NCBI GenBank assembly: GCA_029964075.1
Contig: CM057129.1
Span: 28,015,430 to 28,079,429, forward strand
Length of the DNA: 64,000 nt
Reading direction: 5' to 3'
DNA from: Patiria pectinifera
Taxonomy: Eukaryota > Echinodermata > Asteroidea > Valvatida > Asterinidae
The notes beneath the pieces are model-generated. The model made no database searches. It saw only the letters and a program-made list of their open reading frames with translations, and was not told the origin of the DNA. Shown one piece after another: positions 47,262 to 58,900 of the stretch (position 1 is its first letter; each line of letters starts with the position of its first letter). A program made the translations under genes and the position numbers.

Positions 47262-47737
47262 ACACACAGATGCGACGGTCGCGAAAGTCCATCGCCACTC
47301 GTGAATATGCATCACCAGTAAAATACCATCACCGATTTCGAAAGTCCATCACCGATCGTGCATATGCATCACCAGTAAAAGTCCATCACCGAGTGCGAAA
47401 GTCGATCACCGATCGTGCATATGCATCACCAGTAAAAGTCCATCACCGATTGCGAAAGTCCATCACCGATCGTGAATATGCATCACCAGTAAAAGTCGAT
47501 CACCGATCGCGAAAGTCCATCACCGATCGTGAATATGCATCACCAGTAAAAGTCAATCACCGATTGCGAAAGTCCATCACCGATCGTGAATATGCATCAC
47601 CAGTAAAAGTCCATCACCGATCGCGAAAGTCCATCACCGATCGTGAATATGCATCACCAGTAAAAGTCCATCACCGATCGCGAAAGTCCATCACCGATCG
47701 TGAATATGCATCACCGATTGCAAAAGTGTATCACTGA
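47262..47737 (+). repeat. right minisatellite arm; open frame is a by-product
   Basis: The 57-bp unit is 19 codons without stops, so the arm translates as a regular 19-residue repeat (YASPVKVHHRSRKSITDRE). The left arm is the same DNA inverted and the frame has no conserved start or partner, so I do not call a gene. It is only worth noting that the frame is open across more than 160 codons. Confidence 0.85.
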
Positions 47738-48239
47738 TTCGATGATCACATTAAATGCCTCTTTGGCGTTCCATAGCAAACAGCCATACAGTAAGTCGAG
47801 ACAGAGCCTTAACGCAACCGTGTAGGCTCAATATGATAATTAGTACGCGCTATGGTAAATAGTCTTCGCTCATTGGATAATGGCTGCCAAAAAAAATGAA
47901 TATTTATTAAAGTGCATAACACGACCAAAGGTTTATAAACCAGACGGCCCTGAGGTAACAATAATTATTGTAAAACACCCCCTTGAAATCTTAAATAATA
48001 GTACAATAATATTTATATAGTTATACATAGTTTGGGTCGAAAATGAAATGAAAGGGATCAAAAATGAGACTTTTCACAAAACGGCGAACGGCCTACAATT
48101 AACCGCACGACGGCAAAAGCGGTAAGACACGCTGCGCTTTCTCGGTCAGCGGCAAAAAAAGCGCTCCCTTTTGGGGGATATTTCTACTAGGCTGTCTATA
48201 GGGGATATGGGAAAAAAAATTCTTTCCTTCAGCTAACTT

Positions 48240-48790
48240 AAGATTGAGTTTAACGTGCATGAACGACTTATATGTCGTATCATGGAGGAAGAAGAACAGT
48301 ACGACTAATATATTGTACAACATAATATGTTGACAGAGTACGACTAATATACCGACAGGGTACGACATAATCTGTCGACAGGGTTTGACATATCAAACAT
48401 ATGACATAATGTCGACAGGTGACGGTACGACATATATGGCGTGCGTACGATCTTATATGTCGAGTCGACAGGGTACGATATATGTCGCATACGACTCTGT
48501 CGTATATAAGTACGACTTAATATCTCGTGTGTACAACATATGAATTCTTATTCGTACGTTCGACTTGTTTGTCGATTATGTCGTACATACGACATATCTT
48601 GTGAGTACGACTTGTATCTTGTACGTGCGACATGCATTGTAACTCGTATGTATGACTTGTATTTCATACGACATATAGGTACGATTTATATGTTATACCT
48701 GCGACTTACATGTCGTACGTATGTCGTAGGTATGACATACAATTCGTACGTAGGCTTTAAAATACATGTGTCATATGTATGAGATAAATG
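48240..48790. repeat. degenerate palindromic array of tacgac / gtcgta words
   Basis: About 550 bases of irregularly spaced tacgacatatgtcgta-like half-sites in both orientations (gtacgactaatat, atatgtcgtacg, cgacatatctt). No fixed period. It is followed by ordinary sequence. Similar in spirit to the foldback arms but without two clear arms. Confidence 0.7.
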
Positions 48791-48799
48791 TTGCACATG

Positions 48800-49860
48800 G
48801 TACGAACTCAGGGGGAGACTGTATTCACCAATTAGTCCCTATCGTATATTTCCATCCCAAAGTCAATAGCTCGTTTCTTGCAGTTAATTCATACGGTTGC
48901 GACATGACTATACGAGTTAACCTGCATTCGATAAAATGTGTATGATTTGACCTGGGTCCGAGTTGACCTGTTCCCTACATTCGCTGTCAGAATGTCACGG
49001 GAAGGCACGGGTCAGCGGCGTTGCACCGACAATAAACGTCGGCGGTACGTCTCGAACTGTTCAATTCGCAATACATTGGAAATAGTATCATCATTTTGAA
49101 AAGTGTTCATTCATATAGCGGCGTATTTCATTTGTTTGGAATAAAACTGGAGAAATGGTTTAAAATCGGATTGAAATACCTGGACATTTATTTTTGAGTG
49201 TGGTGTTTACGGTAATTTGCGGGCTTCGTGAATATGTATGTAGCAGGTCAAATTTTACGGGCTTTGATTGGATATCGTGTAATATATGCGCATCAGAAAT
49301 TCCCGGCAGAGTTTGGCCGAAAATATAGAAACACATAAGGAATTTGCCACGGTTGCGTCAAGGCTATCCTCCGCCTCGACTTTCTGTACGGCTGTTTGCG
49401 GAAGTGTGTGTGGGGTGTACGTACATGCACACTAATTGTAAATAAATGTAATTACTCTATCATTGTTTTAATGTGTACAGCAACTAAGAACATATTATGG
49501 ATTACGGGCGCTATATAAATGTTATTACTACTATTACTGTAATAGGGCGACAGATTTTGCGAACTCCGTCCACAATAGGGCGATACACCTTATTAGGGCG
49601 ACATTTTCACTGTCGCCCTTTTATGAAAACGACCCTTAGGACAAGGAATTTTGCTGTCGAAAACTATCTAGATCGATTCCTCATGGTCCAATTAGTATAA
49701 ATACTACATTTCGTGGAAAAAACATAAGGTAAACTTGGGTTAGGTGACAGTTTAGGTTTGTGCACAATTCGATGGGAAAGTCACCCTATTGGGGCGAAAA
49801 GAGTAATTATTATTATTATTCTTTTTCTTCTTCTTATTATTATTACAGTGTATTATTAAT
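48800..49860. other. 5' flank of gene B; small repeats only
   Basis: Holds a short repeat tail (gcgctatataaatgttatta at about 49508), a possible small MITE (aatagggcgac near 49541, inverted gtcaccctattggggcg near 49781) and an (att)n run at about 49808-49850. No exon seen. Confidence 0.4.
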
Positions 49861-49961
49861 TCGGGATTTTAATGAAGTTACTTCTACATTGCGCCAACGA
49901 GACCGCCGCTAAGTGTAATCTGTAAAGGAAACAAACTGACTGAACGAACGGTTTCACCAAA

Positions 49962-52900
49962 ATGCCGAGCACCAAGGAAGTGGCGGAGCTGATCAAGAAG
50001 GATCCCACGGCCGTGGATGCTTACATGCCGCTGGTTCTTGAAGCGATACGAGACGACAAGGACCACGGCAATTGGTGTGATGATCTGAAATTGGCTATTT
50101 CTAGACAAGTTTTCGAGGAGGTCAAATCCCAGTAAGTATTTTGATCAATAATTTCAAGGCTAGCATTGAATTGTGGGGAAGTTTGGCCTAGTGGATAGGG
50201 TATTGGACCCATGATGAGGGGGTCAGGGGTTCGAATCCAGTTACTGGCCTGTTGTGTCCTTGGGCAAGACACTTTGCCCCCACTTGCCCCACTCCACCCA
50301 GGACAACAAAAAAGATACAACAAATAAATAAATAAAAACCGGCATTAGCTGTAACCTGCAATGGATTGGCATCACATCTAGGGGGAATAGAAATATTCTC
50401 TGTCATTTCATGCCTAGGAAACCGGAGATAAACGCCAGCCTGATGGGCCACATTGGCTCATGACAGACTTTACTTGCATTGAACTATATAATGACTGGGC
50501 GATATGTTGTGACACATACCAGTAAAGAGGGCGACAACTAACAAAATGGATCCGCTCGCTCATCTCGAAAAGTTCATCTGATCAATTTCTGTAAACTACA
50601 AACCTTGATATCATCTCATGACGGGCAGCTGTTTTTCCCTTTTACATCCTGTCTTAGGAGTAATAAACATGAGCAACACATGCTGGAGCTGTGCGAGGTG
50701 TGTCTGGAGAAACGATCGGCTACTAAGTGGTACTACCTCGCGGTAGACATGTTCGAAGAGAAACGGATCATTAACTGGAAGGTACTTTTATTAACAAAAC
50801 CATACAATAATGAGTTACTTGCCCGAGTTAGGGGTCACTTGCATTTACTCGATGACAAACCTACCTAATTATTTAAGAAAAAAAATATTTTGCTACTACA
50901 AAAATCCTGAATATTCATTTTTTGTTTTAGAAGATAGGATATTGTAGCTCTATATAGATGAAAATTGACCTCTATTATGACTTCTAGTGCAATCTACTGT
51001 ACACTGTGAAATAAAAGAGTTCCAATGTAAAAAGGTAAATGACACCATATGGAAAAATAACTCACCTTTTTGCCTATTTAAGGAACAGCAATATAATAAA
51101 CTTGAAGTAGATTATTATTGCAAAATAACATGTCAAAATTTTGGCTTAGGATATACTTTTTGAGAAAACTGTGAAAATGCATCTGTATTTTTCTCGACAC
51201 AATTAAAGCAAGGCCTCCTTTCCAAAATGTTCATTAAAAAAGTCTTGACTTGCGCCCTCTTGTGGTGTGACCCCCGGTTGTCGCTATCGAAAACAATTCT
51301 CTAGTCTGGTTCCCAGACCTGACAATTATTCCCGACGCTCACGTCTTAAATTGTAGGTCAGGCAGCCTAGTCCGTGGCTAAAAATAAACATGACGACATT
51401 AATGGCCCTCTTCCAAAGCGCGGCTTCGTTTCCGATTTCGCTTTATCACTTGTAGCTTTTGATGTTCTGATCAAATCTTTTAATAAATCACTTGCTTCGT
51501 AATATCATACAGTTATGATAATACAGTTTGATGTTTTTGTAAGATAACATTGAGTAATGTTGATCTGAAATCTTCAAAATTACGGAACCAAATAGCACTG
51601 TTAGCAGGCGGAGCCGAATGAAGACCGAGTTTTGGAAAATCTTGGTAATGGTAGTCAAATTCAAAATTGTACATGACGCAGCAAAAAGTTCGCCCGTACG
51701 ATCCGAGTATATTTGATGCACAAAATCGTCGTTCAATTTCAAGTTTTCTAAATAAAAAAATGAATATTAATTATCAACTCATTTAAAATAAAATTAATAA
51801 GCAATTACCAGATAATTAAACCTATATTATATACTCGGAAATACTCGGGCGCTATCCGATTGTCGACGAAACGACTTCGGCAAACTTCGGAAATTTTCGG
51901 AAAAAGGAGGAATTCATCCCGTTTTAGTCACGTGACGTAAATTGTAATACTTTATTTTACCGAAGGCTACCGGACCTAAAATTCACCAGGAATAGTCGGA
52001 ATAAAAAAAAATCTTATGCATTTAGCTGAGAAAACCTTGAAAATTATGTTTAAATTATTATCTTTTGTGCTAAGATAACTATTGGTTAAAGTGGTAAGAA
52101 TTTGCCTCAGATCACACCACGGAGCATCGAGAATCCATTTTTTTTCGGGGCCCTTAAGCGGGCGATTTGTCCTTGGGATGAAATAGCTTACCCTTAGAAG
52201 TAAGCTAGATCATCCCAAGGACAAATCGCCCATAGAAGAGAGAACAGGTGTTATCTACAAGATAGCTTGCACTGATTGTGACAGTTCCTACGTTGGAGAA
52301 ACAGGGAGAACATTAAAGGGGAGATTGAAAGAACACAAACGAACTCTTAGACTGAACAATCCATCTCGTCCAGCAGTTGCAGAACACGCCCTTAATACTG
52401 GACACAAAATTGGATGGGACAATGCCCAATATAATCGACTTTGAAACACATTTCTGGCCAAGAAAGGTGAAAGAATCCATCTGGATCAAAAGGATTAATC
52501 CCTCACTGAATAGGGACTCTGGTTGCTCATTATCACCTATCTACGCTCCAGTGATCTCGGGACAACAGACAGCAAGAAACTGAGTACACAATCACTTGGC
52601 TTGAGAAAGTCCATGGAAGTAGATGAAAGCTTGCCAACTAATTATTAGGTTATGTACATGTTATGATCACCCCAACCAATGAAAGTTTTCTGTATTATAC
52701 GTGAACATAAATTCAATCTGGCGCCGAGATTGAGAACGACGTACATCCTGGTTTCATTTTCGCAATAACTAGCACTCGATTTCATTTTGCATCAATCAAA
52801 TGAATGAATGTGCATAACGTTTCATTTAAGGGATTACAAATACGTGATTAGGCTTTCAGTTTGACGTATGCGTTGCCGATTATTACGGATGTGCAATCCG

Positions 52901-55900
52901 ATTCGCAGAAAATCGATTGTCTTTTGTGACACAGGCTGAATTGAACATTCTTTTTCATTTGTTAAAATTTCAATTCGCATTTGCTGCATTCAATTTAAAT
53001 AAATTATACAGGCCTATACAGATCATGATACAACTTTGATCCATTAATTAATGATTCATTAATTAATCAATGTATGCCTTATTGATCTATAATGTGTTTG
53101 TTCTTATATACATAAAGGCCTATGTGAAATGTAGGCAAATAAAATGTGAAAATGATATAAAAATGACCAATATGAAATCACTCAAAATAATCTTGTAGCT
53201 ATATTATTGAGACGGTAAAGGGACACATCACGTGTCATGTTACATGGGATCAAAAATTCAATCATTCAATTAACCATTCCTCAACTGTTACTTTAACACA
53301 TAAATGAATTCCAATGCTTGATCAGGCACACATTAAATAACACTGCGAGGGAAATCGGCTGCACATTTAGCAAAAAAAGATTGATGATAAATTAAAAGTA
53401 AAACAGGATTGCGGATGTGCCTTCGATTTCGCGCTAAAATGAAATGTTAATACACTAAATGCAGTGCACATTCGGGAAATCGTTCGCTGATTTTTTACGA
53501 CTGAATGCACTTTCACGGAAAAAGAATTATCATTTGTTAAATAAAAACAGAGATTAGGAATGTTCATTCTATTTCGCACGAAAGCGAATGCATCTTTTAC
53601 AAATTCGTGTGCACATTTTCCACAATTGTCCGGGAAAACCTATACTAAAAATAGACTGCGCGGCGCGGCCTTTATGAAACCATGGACCAAGAAACGACAC
53701 TTCGCGAACCAAACCTTCGTTTCGTAAACGTGTCCAAAAACCCCAAAACCTTTCCAAAAAAAAAAACTTTCAAAAAAACCCAAACTTTCAACAACAAAAA
53801 CTTTCTAAGCCATCCATCACTACAGCACAAATGATATCACCGTGCAACGGACGCGTGGTCCCTATGACCGGATTTGTCCGTACGGCGGGCTGCCCCAAGC
53901 GAAAAAATCACGCTGCGCTATATATTTCGTGCATGGGCGTCGCCAGGTTTTTTTCCGGGGGGGGGGGAAGCAATTTTTTCCCCAAAATTCCTTAACTTTT
54001 TAATTATGTTCTCAATTTATCATTTTTCCGAGCGTGAGCAGGGAAGCATTTGCCCTACCCCCTATCAAATTAACAGCAATATGGCTTCGCACCTCTTTTT
54101 CCTTTTTTGTGGGGGGGGGGGGGTGCCCCCTTGTCCCCTCCCCCCCCCCGCGACGCCCATAACCTCGTGACTATATAAAATTATTGCACATTTTGCCTCT
54201 ATTTACAAACTTTTCATAAATGTATGGGTCACTCAAAAAAAAAAACGGAACCAAAACCCCTCAAAAAATATTTCATATTTTAAAAAAATGAAGCACCAAA
54301 AATAATTATGAGTGGAAAGCCGATTTCATAAGCTACTTCTAGATGAAAAAATACTGAAATTGCTCAAACCGTTCAAGGAAAATCGTCATTTTAACGCAAT
54401 GACCCGAAAACCTGTTTTGTCCAAAAATCACCAGTCGCGAGTCAATGATAATAATTCCTCTTTTCTTGAAAATCACAGCATAAAATAGGTGCATGGATGT
54501 AAACGAATGCCCGATTCTATTATTTGCTTACAATCAATTGGGATATTTGATATCTATTATATATATTACATTTTGGCAGTTTTGTTTTCGAATGTTTGCT
54601 AATGTTTTTCAATACCTTTAAAGAGACACGCTATGATGACAATAATACATGTCAAGTGGTGCAGTGCTGGTGGTGTCAGAATTATACAAGTGGCAAAATA
54701 ATGATCTTTAATCCGTAAACTGGCTCGACAGGATTACAAATCTATTTACCCACAGTCAGTACACACCTCATTACAACCATGAAATTACCATCTATTACAA
54801 TAAGGAAAAATAGTCAAAGTTTTAATTAATTATAATTATCCAATGCATAGTGCATCATAACTCCTGTGTAGGTGATATTTGGCCTAACTAAACATTTTAC
54901 ATATCTGAAAGGGAACGAAATTGTATGACAGCTGATTTGTTCTTTTATGTGGTCAGAATATAGTCTTTAAAAAAAAAGTATTTTAGGGTGGCAGTGTTTT
55001 CTTATTTAAAAGGCCACGTAAAAAAATTCCATCATATGAAAAGTATGGTGCAATCATTGAACCTATGTATAATGACTCCTCTACAGTATAGTTGAATTAA
55101 AGAAATCATACTTGAAGTAATACAATTCCTAAACCGTCTTTATATTGTTTGAAGGATATTTTTACGCTGACACGACGCTCCTGTTAGTTACCAATGTGCT
55201 TACGTGCCTTCAATGAAAAGTTACGTACAGTAGCCTTTTGATATCGGCAACTTATCGTGTGTCCCCTACAGTCATCAGTTTGCCAGTGCGCGCTATACTT
55301 TCATTTATAACAATATTTCTTATGATTCAGCAACATGTCGCCTTGGCTGAAAAGTTGATCAAAACATTCGAGGTGCCAGTGGCGCTAGTGAGATCCAAGG
55401 ATGAAGTTTCTGGGCTCAGCAAGGGCTGCCGACCGAGAGAAACGGGGATGGGCGTGGCAGTGACGAGATGCATCCATGCCATGATGGCAGGATTAGAGTA
55501 AGTGAAGAGTAAAAAAATTAAGTTAAACGCCAACCAAAATTTAAAATGTAAAACAGCTGTTGGTGTGGTAGGCCTAATCCGTACTGTTTGTGCGGCAATC
55601 GATTTTGATTTTATACTTTTTGTGCTCTTTATCAAATTAAACATACTTTCTCCTAACGACATTTCGACCATTAAATGTCATATTTTGACGTCTGTCACCA
55701 TCTGACAGCTTTATCTAATACACAAACAGATTCGCCTTGCAGTTAGACTGGTTCCCGATCCCTACATTGACGATTGCATTAGGGGCGGGACTCAGTATAC
55801 CCTGTGACAATGGAGTTATCGTTGGGTAGAAAGTGATTCGAGATTTGTGGAATGGTTCCACATCTTATAGTTGATGTGGGTCCATTTTTGTCGTCGATAT

Positions 55901-58900
55901 CTCAAACAACAATCGAAAATGTTTGCAATGCTAAAAACGACCAATAAAAAAATAATAAATCCGATTTCTCTAATTTATATGAGGGTATAACAAAATAACA
56001 GCGGGAGAACATATGAAATCAATTGATTGAATTGATGGTGATTTTGTTTTTCGTTGCAAAAAAATAAAATTATTTCGATAGTAGGCTATAGGGCAATCTA
56101 TAAGGAATTTTTCACCAGCGCAGTTTCGATATGTGTAGATTAAAGGGGTTGCTTCGCAAACGGTTAATTGTTTTTTTTTCATTCTCGAATTGGTTTCTTT
56201 ACAGCCGAGACAAAATCTTGAAGAAAGTGAGCAAGTGTATGGTAGAGGTTCTGGTGAAACTCTGCAAGATGCCGAATGAACTTCAGATTATTGCAGGGTA
56301 CGCCTTCTGTACAAGTTCCAGGCACCCACTCAGCTGGGACGTAAGAGCAGATTTTTTTTTTTTTTTCAATTGGCAAACCATATTGCCTACTTCTTTTATT
56401 ACATCACTTTCTTTAATAATAATAATAATAATACGTGTATTATAATAATACATTGCATTGAGCAGCCACTGCCAGAAACACCGGGGCAAATGGTTCTTTA
56501 ACATGCTTTACACAACACACGGGACCTACAGCTTTACGTCCCATCCGAAGGACGAAGCAATAATGGTAAAGTGCCTTGCTAAAGTCTAGCACAAGTACCA
56601 TGTTCCCACAGTCAGGATTCGAACCCATGTACTTAAGCCACCCGTGACGTCACTCCTGTCGCTGCTGACGGGCAAAAAAGCAAAACCCCACAACTTTCCA
56701 TGTTTTTCCGTTGACTTTAGATACTAAGGCCAAAAAATGTCTCCGATTTCTGGTGTGGGGTTTGCCCCAAAAGTGGTCCGGCGACGCGGGTTTTTTGTTC
56801 TTACTTTTTTCCTTCAAATTGTGCCTGATGACTGCAAATTAATGATGCCCGACTAAATTAAGTACAAAATGTATGGGCGCCCAGAGAGGTCGTATAAAGC
56901 TTATACTCGAACGTAACCCCACCCAAAACACTTTAAAATTGTGCAACAGCAGGATTCCAGTCAAACCGGTGAGTTTTGCGGTTTTGAGACATCATCTTAC
57001 ATTGAAAAAAAAAAAAACTGTTTAGTTTTGCCGACGCGCACGGCTACGGCGACGCGCGCGCAGACCAGAAACCGGAACCTTTTTGGGGGGAGGGGGCCTT
57101 ATGCAGAACACCGCATTCATAAAACCTCAAACTAGCCATTTTTAAGTCAGTGAATCTGGCAAAGCACCGGATGGTATTATATGGAGGACTCAATGCACAG
57201 CTACGCGCTCAACAATGTGTCAAAAACACAGTAGCTTAATGGGTTTCATCGTCTGGAGAGCTGGGGAGGGGAGTGACTCCCCCTCCCCCCTTGAATCCGC
57301 GCCTAGGTTGTGTACGCGTATAAATATTGTTTTCCGGTGCCAGAACTCATGCTTGCATGAGTTTCCACAGTTACGGTGAGGAAATGTATCAATACAATAC
57401 AATAGCTAACATAATAGCTAACAAAATATCTGGATTTTTTTTTTACAAATGCTCCGTTCTTATTCGGTAGATTATCAGTTTTATGACGTCATGTTTAACG
57501 GTCCGTAGCACGCACAATGATCGAAGCACGTGTAAAAAAGGGCCAGGACTCAACGTGCATGTACATTCGAGGATTTAATGAGGAAAGTTTTGTCGCATTT
57601 TTGAGAGTCCATAGAAGGTCATTGATTCGTTTCCCACATTAGGATCACCTGTTTTTGCTTGACCAACCTGCTGTCTGTCATCTGAAACTGACTGACTATC
57701 TGACTGAATCACTGGGCGTTAATTATGTCCTTAACTTAGACTTTTGAGACTGTACCAAGCCTAGTCATGTCAGAAACAGACTTCATTTTGCCACCGTGGC
57801 ACCTACACCTGGATAGGATATAGGTAGCACGTTCTGAAATGAGGCAAGAACATATTTAAGATGTCTTTTCTTTTCAGGGGACCGAGAATATGCTGCCGGA
57901 ACTGTACACCAATCTGTACGAATGGATGACGTCAGGCAACGTGGATCTCAAGTTTGATAATGATGATAATACTCGATTCATCGATAGAATGATATCATCA
58001 TCTCTCGAGGGAGCTAGGTATTACATTTGTCGGAGATCATTTCATCATTTCATGTATCTAATGGCAAAAACCCCTATATTGTAGTTTTGCGTAACTTCAA
58101 ACAAACGAAATTTCAATAACTACAATCGTCAACATTTGCATAAACAGGACTAAACATGTTTTATATTGTAACGTAAATGATCGAGATTTGCTGCTGCGGT
58201 GCAAGCGCGAGCAGGCGCCAGCAAACAATCAGTGTCTAACTATTGAGGGCGCTAGAGCGCTACTGCGCAAGTTGCACACATTCAGCGCGCTATGGGCAGT
58301 GTGAGTTCAGACATCGTCGGAAGCGGACGTGCGGAGTGCTGAGCTCAGGTATTGGAGGCTACAGTGTGCGCTACCTCGATTCGAGCGTGGGCCACTGTAA
58401 GGAATACTTGAGTAGGACTGCGGTGGGGTGCCGATAAGGAAACTAGGGATTAGTTTCTGGTCCGTGTACTCGGGGAAGGGAGTTAACTTACCTTTGGAAA
58501 CCAAGGGCGAGGCACTCATATATAGCCTCCAGAGGCTACAACGGGAGGATCCAAACTAGTAGGAGGCGCGTCATCAATCGCTGGGAGGCGGCACAGCTGG
58601 TGCTAGGCGGTTCAGAGGCGCTTATTCATTTATTTATTAACTTATAACTGGGAGGTTCAAGCAGCAGCAATGATCGTGCGATGATACTTAAAGGTCACAT
58701 CATCATTATTGTTTTGTCCCATTCACTCTTGCCCTGTGTCCTGTCGGTCCCCGAGGAGGTTTACAGAAGGTCCAGTCATTATAGCCCTGTGCATTAGGCA
58801 GTACATTTCCGCCCAACGGGCCTACTGCACCGGTCTTGGGTCTCTTGAAGGAGGTACCACACCTGCCGGGTGACCGCCGGGGGGGGGGGAGAAATCGTCC

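Larger units (their letters stand above)
44759..47775. mobile_element. 3,017-bp foldback element with minisatellite arms and 6-bp target duplication
   Basis: Ends TATGGAACGCCAAAGAGGCA and its exact inverse, flanked by gcaaac at 44753-44758 and 47776-47781. Arms are about 480-500 bp: 44759-45235 and, inverted, 47262-47775. Each arm is an array of a 57-bp unit (gatcggtgatggactttcgc, gatcggtgatggactttta, ctggtgatgcatattcac). The first ~85 bases of the arms differ at about one position, so insertion is fairly young. The centre (45236-47261) encodes no protein I recognise and has its own direct repeats (taccgctgtggctt, tgccgctgtggcttt, tgtcgtggcttt) plus a nested MITE. Six-base duplications are known for Polintons and Dada elements, but no gene of either is present. 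Non-autonomous; class unassigned. Confidence 0.9.

Noticed and set aside
47243-47737. 164-codon open frame of regular 19-residue repeats
   Set aside because: A 57-bp minisatellite without stops will always read open; the same DNA inverted forms the other arm of the foldback element.
44759-47775. Polinton, suggested by the 6-bp target duplication
   Set aside because: Far too short, and no polymerase, integrase or capsid gene text; ends do not start with the usual AG.
58440-58520. snRNA-like segment (aacttacctttgg)
   Set aside because: The resemblance to U1 is limited to a few bases and it lies inside a solo LTR.
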